Under the pieces are notes generated by a model. It was given only the letters and a program-made list of their open reading frames with translations. It did no database searches and was not told the DNA's origin. 64,000 nt of DNA from Dysgonomonas sp. PF1-14 (GTDB taxonomy: Bacteria > Bacteroidota > Bacteroidia > Bacteroidales > Dysgonomonadaceae), in assembly GCF_029892965.1 (NCBI RefSeq), contig NZ_JARXWN010000001.1, positions 372,001-436,000 of the forward strand, in the 5' to 3' direction. Position numbers and translations under genes: made by a program. Numbering within the stretch: position 1 is the stretch's first letter; every line of letters starts with the position of its first letter. Positions 36,613-47,553 of the stretch are shown here, piece after piece.

Positions 36613-36630
36613 AAGAGATTGTGTATAAGA

Positions 36631-38481
36631 TTACCTGAACATCTTTTCTATCACATCATCCTCGAGCAACGAGATAATAGTCTTGCCATCAGGTGTATGT
36701 TTGTGGGCAGGCGAAGCGAATAGCTGATCTACAATCTTATTCATCTCCTCATCCGATAGCTTGTGTCCGTATGGGATTGCGGCGGCATTTGCCATCGACA
36801 ACGCCAGAGATTCCTGTATTTCTTCCTTCACATCGCTACCTGTATCCACGCTTTTGCTGATCATATTGTGTACAAGCTGCACAGGGTCTACATTCGTTAT
36901 TTCGGCAGGAATACCGTTAATTGCATAAGCGTTATTCCCGAGATTGCCAAGATCGAATCCTACAGCCTCCAGATCATCCATCAGATAAGGGATCATAGCA
37001 GACTCAGACGGTGACAGTTCTATAATATCGGGGAAAAGGGCACGTTGCGAAACGCCTCTCTTCATTCTGATCTGCGACAAGAACTGATCGAACAGTATGC
37101 GGATATGCGCCCTGTGCTGGTCGATAAGCATCAGACCCGATTTGACGGAAGTCAGTATATACCTGTTCTTATACTGATAATGTACGACCATGTCGGACAA
37201 CGTAGCGAATGACTTTTCTCCTTCAGCATCATTATCGGTCGATTGGCTGAAAATATTCAGGGTACTGTCGGGCTCTACCATTGCAGATGTATTCCCCTTG
37301 TCTTTTTCAAAACCTTCATAAAACTTTTCCCAGTCGAGGCTTGGACGTTGATATCCACTACTCGAAGATGGCGATTTAAAAGGATTATAAGACGGATTTA
37401 CATTGACGCGCGGCTGACTCACATTCTTGGATGGATCATGGATAGGTATATCTATCGCACCTTCGGTATCGAAATCGATAGTAGGCACTTCATTAAACTT
37501 ACCCAGTGCTTCTTTTACTGCAGCCGAAAGTATCTGCCAGATAGGCTGTTCATTCTCAAACTTTATTTCGGTCTTGGTAGGGTGAATGTTCACATCTATC
37601 GTTGACGGATCAACCTCTAAGTATATAAAGTAATTCGGGTTCTCTCCTGTAGGTATCAATGGCTCGAATGCAGCTGTAACAGCCCTGTTGAAATATGCAT
37701 GGCGCATATATCTGCCATTTACGAAGAAGTACTGCAATGCGCGTGTCTTACGAGCCGACTCGGGCTTGCCTATATAGCCTGTTATCTTGACAAGGGAAGT
37801 ATCTATATCGATAGATATAAGCTGCTGATTGAAATTCTTACCTACAACATTCACTATGCGCTGGCGAAGGTTAGATGCAGGGTATCTCAGTACTTCTATA
37901 TCGTTGTCGGCAAATGAGAACTCAATAGAAGGGTTTACCAGCACAATACGTTCAAGTTCGGTAAGTATATTCCTTCGTTCGGTATCGTTCGATTTAAGAA
38001 ATTTACGGCGGGCTGGCACATTGAAGAAGATATTTCTGATAGAGAAATCACTCCCTACCGGACAGGCAATACATTCCTGTGCTTCCACTCTCGAACCCGA
38101 TATTTGCAGCAGTGTACCCAGTTCATCCTCTTCCCTACGCGTACGCAGATCAATCTGAGCAATAGCAGCAATAGAAGGCAGAGCTTCTCCTCTGAATCCC
38201 ATCGTGCGGAGGTTAAATAAATCGTCGGCTGCTTTTATTTTCGATGTGGCATGCCTCTCAAAAGCCATACGGGCATCAGTAGCAGACATACCTTTTCCGT
38301 TATCAATAACCCGCACAAGTGTACGCCCGGCATCTTTGATAATAAGTTGTATGCTGTCTGCACCTGCATCAATGGCATTTTCTACCAATTCTTTCACTAC
38401 GGACGCCGGACGCTGGATAACCTCTCCGGCAGCAATCTGGTTAGCGATAGAATCGGGTAAGAGATGTATTATGTCACTCAT
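36631..38481 (-). CDS. mutL: DNA mismatch repair protein MutL
   Basis: MutL couples MutS mismatch recognition to downstream repair. The 616-residue protein has a full GHKL ATPase half: [52 protein letters not shown] (the first listed here is a 34-residue family block split by the start at residue 7). A linker rich in Pro/Ser ([15 protein letters not shown]) joins the C-terminal dimerisation half. The endonuclease motif DQHA-x2-E-x4-E is degenerate here ([14 protein letters not shown]), and the later Cys-rich metal motifs are missing. See the finding. It lies between the OstA-like gene (10 bp) and the YiiX-like gene (18 bp). Confidence 0.95.
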   Translation of the reverse strand: MSDIIHLLPDSIANQIAAGEVIQRPASVVKELVENAIDAGADSIQLIIKDAGRTLVRVIDNGKGMSATDARMAFERHATSKIKAADDLFNLRTMGFRGEALPSIAAIAQIDLRTRREEDELGTLLQISGSRVEAQECIACPVGSDFSIRNIFFNVPARRKFLKSNDTERRNILTELERIVLVNPSIEFSFADNDIEVLRYPASNLRQRIVNVVGKNFNQQLISIDIDTSLVKITGYIGKPESARKTRALQYFFVNGRYMRHAYFNRAVTAAFEPLIPTGENPNYFIYLEVDPSTIDVNIHPTKTEIKFENEQPIWQILSAAVKEALGKFNEVPTIDFDTEGAIDIPIHDPSKNVSQPRVNVNPSYNPFKSPSSSSGYQRPSLDWEKFYEGFEKDKGNTSAMVEPDSTLNIFSQSTDNDAEGEKSFATLSDMVVHYQYKNRYILTSVKSGLMLIDQHRAHIRILFDQFLSQIRMKRGVSQRALFPDIIELSPSESAMIPYLMDDLEAVGFDLGNLGNNAYAINGIPAEITNVDPVQLVHNMISKSVDTGSDVKEEIQESLALSMANAAAIPYGHKLSDEEMNKIVDQLFASPAHKHTPDGKTIISLLEDDVIEKMFR

Positions 38482-38491
38482 TGTTTTGTTG

Positions 38492-40441
38492 TTAATCGTC
38501 GTCTATCCGGTCGAAAATGGAAGAGCGCTTCGGTCTGGAGTCTCCGGTTTTCTTCGTTGCTTTTCTGAAAATATCATCTTTGTCCAAAGGTCTCAGATAG
38601 TCGTACCAATAGAAGTCTTTCAGACGGAGTTGTTCTGTTTTCAATAAATGGAACGGAGTAGTCTTTCCCACCGGCTTAGGCCATGCCACCAACTTTTGGA
38701 AAGCTCCGTCATTCATAAATATTTCAAGATAACTACTCTCCAGCCAATTGAGAATCAGAGATAATGTGCCGTCTTTTTCTTCGGGATAAGTCACTGTTTC
38801 CACATTTCCTTCGGCCAATACCCTGTTCACTTTCTTGTTTTCAAAATAGATCTTCATCGAACGGCTCTTTAGCTGATTGAAGTGTATAGAGTCTTTTTCT
38901 TCAATGGAGAAGCTATATTGTTTTATGTGCATCCTGTCGATGGTACTATCGTTCATATAGATGTCAATAGTATCGCCCGACAACTGCCTGTTGGTATTCC
39001 ACAAGATAGGGTCTTTATACATATGAAGTACGGAATCGCGCGAATCGAATTGCAGAGAATCACACACACCCTGCATATCGGATCGGTAGAAACGGACTCC
39101 GTAATAGGCTTTTATCCGCCTGTACGATTTGGGAACCGTATCCTGTATCTGCTGTATAAGACGATCTGTCGGCATTACCGAATCGGACAAAGCCATATCG
39201 GATGCTAGTGAGTCTGTGCGTAGTGCTACAGGCTCTCCTATATCAGGCATGGTTATAACCAACGAATCTGCCATCACAGGGGATAATACCGGGCTGAGCG
39301 TATCATCTTCTCCTGTTAAAGCCGGTGTATCTGACACCTGAGGCAGACTGTTCATCTTTAGGTTTGTACTGTCTATTATAGTAATCAGCTTTAATGTATC
39401 GGCATGTATATACAGGCTGTCACCCTGCGAATATTCTATAGCAAAAGCCGAATCAGTAGCCAGTGCATAATCGTTTATTTCATCGTAGTACCCGTAATGT
39501 CCTCTGAGTATCACATGCTTTGTAGTATCGTGCAAAAGCATATTGCCAAATACTTCTCCATAACCCTGATTCTTGTAGTAGAAGATAGAATCGCCACGCA
39601 GATAGCGGTTTCCTTCTTTGTTTACTACCGTAGATTGGTCGAGCAGTAACGATTCTTCCGTATCGGTATTGTACCAGCCATTGCTTGTATATATAACCCC
39701 GCTATCAGATACTATCTTGGTAGGAGTGGAGATAAGGGCAAGCTTTTCGTTTGTATTGTATTTCAACCTGTCGGAATAAAGCGTAAAGTTAGGATTGGTA
39801 AGAATTACACTATCGCGGAACGTAGCCATATTAATATTAGGCTCGTACTGTCCCCAAAACGATGTCAGCTCGTTCAATGAATCTACCAGCATACCACCAT
39901 CGAAGTAATAACCGAGATTCATCATACGGTCGTAATTGAGACTATCGGTAAACAGCGTGATTATATTCGTACTTGTTTTAGGTATATGCTCGAGTGTAAC
40001 GTCGCGGCGCACTTTCACCAACTTCATGTTACCATCGTAGTGCATGTATCGTCCCTTGAGAAACAATGTATCACCCTGTTCCATACGCACCCTGCCAAAT
40101 GCTTCAAAAGTATTTTCTTTCTCGCTCCAGTAAGCGCTGTCGCAATAGAGGTAAGCTCCGTCGTGAAGAAAGATTACACTGTCTTTTAGGACCTGCGTAG
40201 TAAATCCCTGACGTTGAAGTGCTTTGTCTGCGTAGATAATTTCAATCACCTTTACTCCATCCCCCTGAGAAGCTGGCTTCTTAGGCTCTTGCGGTTTCTG
40301 CGGATTTTGCAGCGCAGCCTGAGGCTTTTGCGGATTCTGATATATGTCGATATCGAACTGCGGCGAAATCATAGTTTGAGCCGAAGCATACAGAGCAATG
40401 AGGCATAGAACACTCACGAGAGGTATTCTATGCCTTTGCAT
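38492..40441 (-). CDS. OstA-like (LptA/LptD N-domain) protein
   Basis: A 649-residue secreted protein (signal peptide about 1-22, [19 protein letters not shown]) with a Pro/Gln-rich stretch after it (NPQKPQ repeated). Residues about 65-330 hold repeated OstA/LptA-type beta strands ([38 protein letters not shown]). This is the fold that carries lipopolysaccharide across the periplasm. The C-terminal half again has [16 protein letters not shown] strands. Bacteroidota lack a plain small LptA, and such proteins are thought to bridge to LptD. An in-frame GTG at 40468 is possible; I use the ATG at 40441. mutL follows after 10 bp. An lptD-like gene lies at 49929. Confidence 0.8.
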   Translation of the reverse strand: MQRHRIPLVSVLCLIALYASAQTMISPQFDIDIYQNPQKPQAALQNPQKPQEPKKPASQGDGVKVIEIIYADKALQRQGFTTQVLKDSVIFLHDGAYLYCDSAYWSEKENTFEAFGRVRMEQGDTLFLKGRYMHYDGNMKLVKVRRDVTLEHIPKTSTNIITLFTDSLNYDRMMNLGYYFDGGMLVDSLNELTSFWGQYEPNINMATFRDSVILTNPNFTLYSDRLKYNTNEKLALISTPTKIVSDSGVIYTSNGWYNTDTEESLLLDQSTVVNKEGNRYLRGDSIFYYKNQGYGEVFGNMLLHDTTKHVILRGHYGYYDEINDYALATDSAFAIEYSQGDSLYIHADTLKLITIIDSTNLKMNSLPQVSDTPALTGEDDTLSPVLSPVMADSLVITMPDIGEPVALRTDSLASDMALSDSVMPTDRLIQQIQDTVPKSYRRIKAYYGVRFYRSDMQGVCDSLQFDSRDSVLHMYKDPILWNTNRQLSGDTIDIYMNDSTIDRMHIKQYSFSIEEKDSIHFNQLKSRSMKIYFENKKVNRVLAEGNVETVTYPEEKDGTLSLILNWLESSYLEIFMNDGAFQKLVAWPKPVGKTTPFHLLKTEQLRLKDFYWYDYLRPLDKDDIFRKATKKTGDSRPKRSSIFDRIDDD

Positions 40442-40488
40442 AAGATATTTTATTATTCTTTCGAACACGTTGTCTGATCGGGTTTGAA

Positions 40489-40684
40489 GTTCAATTTTAT
40501 TAGTCGTTTTCTCGCAGCAGCATAATCAAAATAAATTTTTGCTTCTGCTTGCCTGCTTAACGAAAACGTTCAATTTCATTAGTCGTTTTACATACGTTTC
40601 ACTCCTGTGACCGTTGGTTCTCGCAATGGCATAATTCAAGTAAACTTGATTCTGCCCTCATTGCTTAACGAAAACGTTCAATTT
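40489..40684. repeat. Tandem hairpin-forming repeat upstream of the OstA-like gene
   Basis: The motif GTTCAATTT starts at 40489, 40568 and 40676; the first two are followed by (T/C)ATTAGTCGTTTT. Between them, two related segments of about 60 bp (near 40511-40567 and 40619-40675) begin CTCGCA(A/G)..GCATAAT and end TGCTTAACGAAAACG. In each the ends pair imperfectly (CGTTTTC/GAAAACG in the first), and the second also contains a perfect ATTCAAGT-AA-ACTTGAT core. It fills the 240-bp gap between the SurA-like and OstA-like genes. No ORF is visible in it. Confidence 0.65.
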
Positions 40685-42047
40685 ATTTAAGCCACCCTGA
40701 ATATTGGAAGTCACAGTTCCTCCAGTTCTCATCTATATATACATAAGTCCCTTTGATCTTATTCTGTAACCACTTTCTCAGGGCTTCCTCCTGTTTCTTT
40801 TCTTCAACTATTTGTTTCAGAGCCTGATAGTCGTCCGACACATTGGCAATGTGCCCGTCTACTTTGCTTCTGAGCTTCACAACGGCGATAACGTCCTTTC
40901 CGTTACTCTCCTGTTTCATCTTGAACGGAGCGGAAATTTCACCAGCCTTCATACCATCTATAACCTTAGCCACTTCGGCAGGAAGTTCTTCCATCGTAAA
41001 GCGTGGTGTCCCGTAGTTGCTGCTTTCCTTGCGGTTTACCATCAACCCGTTATTCTTACGGGTATCTTTGTCAAATGACAATACGGTAGCATCTTCGAAT
41101 GTAAACTTATTGGTTCTTATATCTTGTACTACAGAGTCCATTCTGTTCATGGCCTTGTCCATTTCGGTAGCAGGAACTTTCGGCTTCATCAGTATATGAC
41201 GTACATTGATGAGGTCTCCTCGTCGCTCTATCAGTTGCAATATGTGAAATCCATACTCAGTTTCTACAATATTCGATACTTTGTTAGGGTCATTCAAAGA
41301 GAATGCCATATTTGCAAACTCGGGAACCCATTGGGCACGTCCACTGAAACCAAGCTCACCACCATTGGCTGCCGAACCGTCTTCGGAGTACATGATAGCC
41401 AGAGTAGAGAAACTTTCACCAGCATTCACCCTGTTGGTAAGCTCTCTCAGGCGTTCTTTCACTTTATCTATTTCGTTCAACGGCACTACCGGCTCATTGG
41501 TTATTATCTGTACTTCTACTGTGGTCTGTATATATGGCAAACTGTCTTGCGGCAGTTGTGCATAATATTTTCTAACTTCGGATGGAGTCAGATTTGTTTT
41601 CTGTCCTGCCAACTTTTCTCTTACACGTGAAGCCAGATAGTCGTTTTTTATATCTTCGCGCCATTCTTCACGAAGCTGGCTCATGGGAGCCTGCAAATAT
41701 TCTTCGACCTTCTCTTTCGATCCGTAATTGGCTATGGCAAAATTCTCCTGACGAGTTACCCCTCTGGAAATATCAGCAGCCGAGACCTCAATACTATCTA
41801 TTTTTGCCTGATCGAGAAGAAGCTTCTGTACGGCGAGCTGTTCGGGAATGAAACAATACGGGTCGCCTTCTACACGCTGACCTCTTGCAAGGATCATCAT
41901 ACGTGCCTTCTCAACATCTGATTTCAGGATGGCTTCATCTCCTACTACCCATATTATCTGGTCGATGACATTGTCCTGCGCCTTACAGAAAAGACCTGAA
42001 CTCAACAAAATCGCTAATAAAATAAATTTTCCGGCTCTTTTTACCAT
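40683..42047 (-). CDS. SurA-like periplasmic peptidyl-prolyl isomerase/chaperone
   Basis: A 454-residue secreted protein (signal MVKRAGKFILLAILLSSGLFCKAQ). The N-terminal helical chaperone module (VVGDEAILKSDVEKARMMI) matches SurA. Two parvulin-type domains follow: the first, about 170-265, contains FSTLAIMYSEDGSAANGGELG and SNIVETEYGFHIL; the second, about 270-385, contains VRHILMKP and a divergent core. SurA-type proteins escort outer-membrane barrel proteins, including LptD. It is the third of three consecutive related genes. Confidence 0.88.
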   Translation of the reverse strand: MVKRAGKFILLAILLSSGLFCKAQDNVIDQIIWVVGDEAILKSDVEKARMMILARGQRVEGDPYCFIPEQLAVQKLLLDQAKIDSIEVSAADISRGVTRQENFAIANYGSKEKVEEYLQAPMSQLREEWREDIKNDYLASRVREKLAGQKTNLTPSEVRKYYAQLPQDSLPYIQTTVEVQIITNEPVVPLNEIDKVKERLRELTNRVNAGESFSTLAIMYSEDGSAANGGELGFSGRAQWVPEFANMAFSLNDPNKVSNIVETEYGFHILQLIERRGDLINVRHILMKPKVPATEMDKAMNRMDSVVQDIRTNKFTFEDATVLSFDKDTRKNNGLMVNRKESSNYGTPRFTMEELPAEVAKVIDGMKAGEISAPFKMKQESNGKDVIAVVKLRSKVDGHIANVSDDYQALKQIVEEKKQEEALRKWLQNKIKGTYVYIDENWRNCDFQYSGWLK

Positions 42048-42130
42048 ATTGTATTTCCAAATTAAAAATCGCGTAAATATAATGATTATGTATCACTTTT
42101 TTCTCTTAACGTAGAAAAAGAAGTTATATT

Positions 42131-42994
42131 CTATTTGTCATAAAACTTAATTTCTTCATTTGAGACACCCTTATCATATAGGTCTTTGCGTACCTGTTTT
42201 AAATAATCGGCCTTGCGTTGCTCTGAATAAACCTCCTTGAGTGTCCCTTTTATATATTCGTACGGCGCCTCACTACCCTTAAGTTTATACTCCTTTATAT
42301 TAAGCAGATATACAAATAAGGAATCGCGGACTTCCATACTCTTATTCGTTTGCAAAAATCTGGATTTGTCTTCTATAATGGAAGGGATATTCTCAGTCAC
42401 ATCATCAAAGCTAACCCATCGGTCGTAAAAATACTCATAATTGACGGCATTCTGCAGTGTATTCTTTTCTATATTTTCGATAGCGGCATCAGTACCTTGT
42501 TTATACCATTTCAAGAAGTTGTTCAACTCCGGCGAGCTTGAAGGGATTTTAAGATACAGGCCTTTTATAATATTTTCTTCGAGCTTAAATTTATCTTTAT
42601 GCAGCTCGTAATAGTTTTTCAGCTCACTATCCGATACAGATTGATAATGTTCCTTCAATAGCTGCTCCTGATATGAGTTTACAATCAAAGACTTTCTGTA
42701 ATCTTCGACAAGAGCATCTATCGAACTTTTGTTCACAATATTTTGCTTTGCGATGTTATACATCAACTTATCGTTGATCCATATTTCTATATACGATTTT
42801 GCTGCTGCAATACTGTCTTCTCCCGACAATCCGGAGGGCAAAGCTTCGTCCAGGTCGGCCTTATATAATATATCGCCTTCTACCGAAACAACAGGTGTCC
42901 TATCTGTATCGGTAGTGCCATTCTCTCCATTCCTACATGAATAGGATATAAAGAAAAAAGGGAGTAGCAATAAAACAATCAGCAGCTTTTTCAT
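42131..42994 (-). CDS. Lipoprotein, SurA N-domain-like
   Basis: A 287-residue SPII lipoprotein (MKKLLIVLLLLPFFFISYSC, Cys20). The mature part is mostly helical. The start (VVSVEGDILYKADLDEALPSGL) recalls the substrate-binding helical module of SurA/PrsA, and DSELKNYYELHKDKFKLEE is the typical lead-in to a parvulin domain, but I cannot see a conserved parvulin core. It therefore looks like a chaperone-only member. It overlaps the upstream 669-residue parvulin gene by 4 bp (42991-42994) and precedes the SurA-like gene. Confidence 0.75.
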   Translation of the reverse strand: MKKLLIVLLLLPFFFISYSCRNGENGTTDTDRTPVVSVEGDILYKADLDEALPSGLSGEDSIAAAKSYIEIWINDKLMYNIAKQNIVNKSSIDALVEDYRKSLIVNSYQEQLLKEHYQSVSDSELKNYYELHKDKFKLEENIIKGLYLKIPSSSPELNNFLKWYKQGTDAAIENIEKNTLQNAVNYEYFYDRWVSFDDVTENIPSIIEDKSRFLQTNKSMEVRDSLFVYLLNIKEYKLKGSEAPYEYIKGTLKEVYSEQRKADYLKQVRKDLYDKGVSNEEIKFYDK

Positions 42995-45000
42995 TTCATC
43001 GTGTTTAAAACAGATTCATCTATCTCTACTTTATACTTATTTTTCAGATATGCAGACCATTCTTCTTCCAATTGTGCCTGATAATCGTTTTCTACAGCAG
43101 TTCTCACATCGGTAAAGTCTTCGGGTTTAGTAATAAATTTACCTGTAACAAAGAAATAAGGGTAACCACTCAACGGAGCGGGTTCGGGTTCTCCGAATAT
43201 TTGATTATCTACATAAGCATTGTTTCGATAAGCCCATAACCCGGGTTCTATTCTCACTACTACTGAATCCTTATTCAGAGTTGCCCGCATTGTTTCGATA
43301 AATCCCTTTACTGAGGGCTGTTTTTTTGCTACAGACCGGGCTTCTTTCATATATTCCTCATTCTTAGCATATACGATCATCCCTTTATACTTCTTCCCTC
43401 CTAAAGAATATTTCGATTTATTCTTTTCAAAGCATTTGGCTAGTCCGATTTCGTCTGTTTTCGATTTTTTCCACACGTTCTTATCCATTACATCGAAAAG
43501 AAGCAAGCCATCGGAAAATTCTCCCATCAGTCGTCCAAATTCCGGATTTCTTTTTTCAAGCGTATATTCGGCATAATTGGAGACAAGCATGGAAACAAAG
43601 CTATCGAAATAATCTTTCAACAAATCGGTAGACAGGCTGTAGGGCGATGCGTCAAACACTTGAAACATCTGTATTTCGTTTGGATCTCGTTGCAGTTCCC
43701 TTTGCCTGTTGCCCAGATATTTTACAAACTCTTTTACCTGATAGTTTCTTTCATTGTCTATACTGAAAATTATATCCTCTCCGTTTTGTACATTCTCCAA
43801 AAATAAGGAATCACGCGGAGATATTGTAGTGGCAATAGCTTTCAGCTTGTTATATGCATTTTCGTCCACCCTGACATTAAACTGGCTTATCAGTTGTCGG
43901 CGGCTATCATTACTATATTCCTGTACTTTATCGCTCTTGATGATTTTTTCTCTTAACTGATCATTTATTACACTAAGCTCGGGAACAGGAATTTTACGAA
44001 GCAGGCGTTGTATATGGAATCCATAGTTTGTCATCACAGGAGGGCTTACATCTCCGGGATTTTCAAGGCTGAATGCAGCCATCGTAAAAGCAGGCGGCAA
44101 GTTGCTTTCAAGTCCTATGACTCCAAAATAACAGCCATTGTCTCCTGTTTCGTGCACTGCCGAAAACTCATCGCATAACGACTGAAAATCAGCAGAGGAG
44201 CGGATGTTTTTATATTCCCTGTTTGCCACCTTACTTACACTATCTATCTGATGCTGTGTTGGCGGTATTTTAGGAAAGCCGAATATAACCTGCTCTATCT
44301 CAACAGACCCCGCCGCAGGACGTTTGCCCAATACTTGTATGATATGATAGCCTTTTGCCGAACGGATAGGCAGACTGACCTCTCCGACAGGTAGCGAGTA
44401 AATGGCATCTTCCACTTTGTATGGGAACATGAATGGGGCTGTCCAGCCTATATATCCTTTGCGGTCTTCAAGTTTTGTGAGCATTGACGAAGTCAACTCC
44501 TGACGAAATTCTTCTCCCTTAAATCCGTCTTTCAGTATCTTTTTTCGCATTGCAACTGCTTTTTCATATACTTCTAGTGTATCGGCAGGAAAGACTACAT
44601 CTGAGGAGAATGGGAACATAATATGGTTTATCTCCACATTTTCGAGCATGCGATCGTATATTTTCTTTATATAGCGGGGTTCGGACACTGTATCTTTCAG
44701 GTAAGGCTCTGATATCTGGTCTTTGTATGCTCTGTATGAATTAATATAAGTGCGTACAGTGTCGAGGCGTTGCGCTTTGGCTTCCTCTACATTGCGCCTG
44801 AAATCGGCATAAGACCGGACAAAGTCGCTGATCGTTTCTTTGGTTTCGGCATATTCATTGCCTTTATCGTATGCCCGTTGTACTTCAGAGCGATAGACCG
44901 GTTTCCCGTTTATTGTGAATAAAACAGGGTCTGCCTGCTGTGCGAAGGCTATAGTAAAGAAAGTAAGTGTGAAAAGAAACAAAAACAGTTTTTTGTACAT
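42991..45000 (-). CDS. Periplasmic parvulin-type peptidyl-prolyl isomerase, two domains
   Basis: A 669-residue secreted protein (signal MYKKLFLFLFTLTFFTIAFAQ). After a SurA-like helical start (FTINGKPVYRSEVQRAYDK) come two parvulin domains. One, about 120-230, contains EINHIMFPFSS, DRKGYIGWT and LPIRSAKGYHIIQVL. The other, about 235-340, contains EIEQVIFGFPK, DNGCYFGVIG and PPVMTNYGFHIQRLL. The last 300 residues are a long helical region plus another short GKKYKGMIVY strand. It is the first gene of the operon that continues with the lipoprotein and SurA-like genes, with a probable promoter at 45033-45040. Confidence 0.85.
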   Translation of the reverse strand: MYKKLFLFLFTLTFFTIAFAQQADPVLFTINGKPVYRSEVQRAYDKGNEYAETKETISDFVRSYADFRRNVEEAKAQRLDTVRTYINSYRAYKDQISEPYLKDTVSEPRYIKKIYDRMLENVEINHIMFPFSSDVVFPADTLEVYEKAVAMRKKILKDGFKGEEFRQELTSSMLTKLEDRKGYIGWTAPFMFPYKVEDAIYSLPVGEVSLPIRSAKGYHIIQVLGKRPAAGSVEIEQVIFGFPKIPPTQHQIDSVSKVANREYKNIRSSADFQSLCDEFSAVHETGDNGCYFGVIGLESNLPPAFTMAAFSLENPGDVSPPVMTNYGFHIQRLLRKIPVPELSVINDQLREKIIKSDKVQEYSNDSRRQLISQFNVRVDENAYNKLKAIATTISPRDSLFLENVQNGEDIIFSIDNERNYQVKEFVKYLGNRQRELQRDPNEIQMFQVFDASPYSLSTDLLKDYFDSFVSMLVSNYAEYTLEKRNPEFGRLMGEFSDGLLLFDVMDKNVWKKSKTDEIGLAKCFEKNKSKYSLGGKKYKGMIVYAKNEEYMKEARSVAKKQPSVKGFIETMRATLNKDSVVVRIEPGLWAYRNNAYVDNQIFGEPEPAPLSGYPYFFVTGKFITKPEDFTDVRTAVENDYQAQLEEEWSAYLKNKYKVEIDESVLNTMK

Positions 45001-45032
45001 AGTTACTAAACAGTTAAAAAATAAAGCAGAGG

Positions 45033-45040
45033 CAAAGATA
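45033..45040 (-). promoter_or_regulatory. Putative -7 box of the parvulin operon
   Basis: On the minus strand this reads TATCTTTG, matching TAnnTTTG, 33 bp before the start codon at 45000. No clear -33 box is seen. Confidence 0.45.
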
Positions 45041-45139
45041 CAAGAAATATAGGCTTATAATGTTTTAAAATATTCTAAAATACAGGGCTATCTGCAAAAA
45101 CGGGGTACAAACAGATACTTATTTTGCCAAATACAAAAA

Positions 45140-45165
45140 TCCTGCATACTTTTCGGCATGCAGGA
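45140..45165 (-). terminator. Intrinsic terminator of guaB
   Basis: On the minus strand TCCTGCAT...ATGCAGGA is an 8-bp stem followed by TTTTTG, 24 bp after the guaB stop. Confidence 0.8.
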
Positions 45166-45188
45166 CTTCTTGATTATATTGTATAGAA

Positions 45189-46667
<1,479 letters not shown>

Positions 46668-46695
46668 TTAAAGAGCTTTTGAAATTTATTGCGTG

Positions 46696-46703
46696 CAAAT
46701 GTA
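46696..46703 (-). promoter_or_regulatory. Putative -7 box of guaB
   Basis: On the minus strand this reads TACATTTG, matching TAnnTTTG, 31 bp before the guaB ATG. The -33 region is not well conserved. Confidence 0.45.
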
Positions 46704-46779
46704 ATCATTTTTGACGAACTAGCAGTAAAGATTAGGATAAAAAGATATAAATGCGGACAGTTTTCTACAGGAACTCCAT

Positions 46780-46814
46780 GAATAAGGCTTCCTGAGGAAC
46801 AGGAAGCCTTATTC
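46780..46814. terminator. Strong hairpin between guaB and the broken gene
   Basis: GAATAAGGCTTCCTG / CAGGAAGCCTTATTC is a perfect 15-bp stem with an AGGAA loop. It follows the broken gene at 46871 in the minus direction, but the T-rich side lies on the plus strand (TTGCTTTTATTTTTC), where no gene precedes it. It is probably a terminator or RNA-end structure of that locus, possibly a remnant. Confidence 0.55.
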
Positions 46815-46870
46815 TTGCTTTTATTTTTCTTTTGCTGCTTGTCTTTGATAAAAAGATCGAATCTTCCAAT

Positions 46871-47242
46871 TTATTTAGAACGGGATATCAACTCCTGCAC
46901 AACAGCCTGTATTTCCGACTCTTTATCCAATGTGAAATCTTTCACGTTGACTATCGATGGTCGTTGTTTACCGGTAACGAGGGCAATGTCAATATTTGTA
47001 TCCGGGCGGTCTGTAGGACTAAAAGCCAGTTTATCTACAAAGTAATTTTTGAAAGCCTGCACTATCATAGAAGCATATTCAGTAGAGTCCGATACCGAAG
47101 GCATGAAGACAACAATTTTAGGATTCTCGGAATTTTTCCAATTCGGGACAAACCGTTGCAACCAGAAATATCTCTTTTGATTGCCCTAAACAGGACAAAA
47201 TAAAACGAATGGTAGTAATAATATTATAAGTAGCTTCTTCAT
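46871..47242 (-). pseudogene. Small secreted protein gene with in-frame stop
   Basis: The ATG at 47242 begins a hydrophobic signal-like peptide (MKKLLIILLLPFVLFCPV) that ends at a TAG (47186-47188) in codon 19. The same frame then continues open for 105 codons (GNQKRYFWLQRFVPNWK to VVQELISRSK). A single C-to-T change from CAG would explain the stop. The remaining part has a strand-rich centre (NPKIVVFMPS, TNIDIALVTGKQRPSIV); I do not recognise the family. Without the signal peptide there is no good start codon in the open part (only TTG). So the gene is most likely broken, unless the stop is read through. Confidence 0.65.
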
Positions 47243-47488
47243 AAAGTTATGTTTTAGTATTTATGAAGTAAATCTATCAATAAAGATTATGATTTTCGGA
47301 GGAGAATGGGTAAACCGTATATACCAATTGGTGAAAGCCTCTTTGAAATTTGCGTAAAGAGCAGAAAGACAAATCAGACAGGCGAAAGAATGAACAGCCT
47401 ATCTTATTATTGCAAAATATTTATCTTTTATCCCGTTTCGAAGCCTTTCATTCAGATACTAAGATTGATAGCAGATCGTAATAACCAT
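47243..47488. other. Gap with no supported gene
   Basis: Between the start of the broken gene and the terminator at 47489 I see no gene I can support. A 73-codon plus-strand frame (47306-47527) runs into that terminator, and its last codons (KAAFICDKAAF) are the hairpin itself. No promoter with both boxes is evident. Confidence 0.5.
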
Positions 47489-47525
47489 CAAAAAGCCGCT
47501 TTTATCTGTGATAAAGCGGCTTTTT
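47489..47525 (-). terminator. Intrinsic terminator of the YfgM-like gene
   Basis: AAAAAGCCGCTTT(T)ATC / GATAAAGCGGCTTTTT is a long stem with a short loop and T runs on both strands. It lies 28 bp past the stop of the minus-strand gene at 47554. Confidence 0.88.
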
Positions 47526-47553
47526 AGTATTGTATTATAATTACAGTTGCTCT

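Noticed and set aside
40489-40684. Considered a CRISPR array
   Set aside because: Three short motifs with unequal spacing (79 and 108 bp) whose intervening segments are related to each other, which spacers would not be; no cas genes.
47306-47527. Plus-strand 73-codon frame with AGGAG close to its ATG
   Set aside because: The last codons (KAAFICDKAAF) are the terminator hairpin of the opposite gene, the AGGAG is only 1 nt from the ATG, and the sequence does not look like a protein family.
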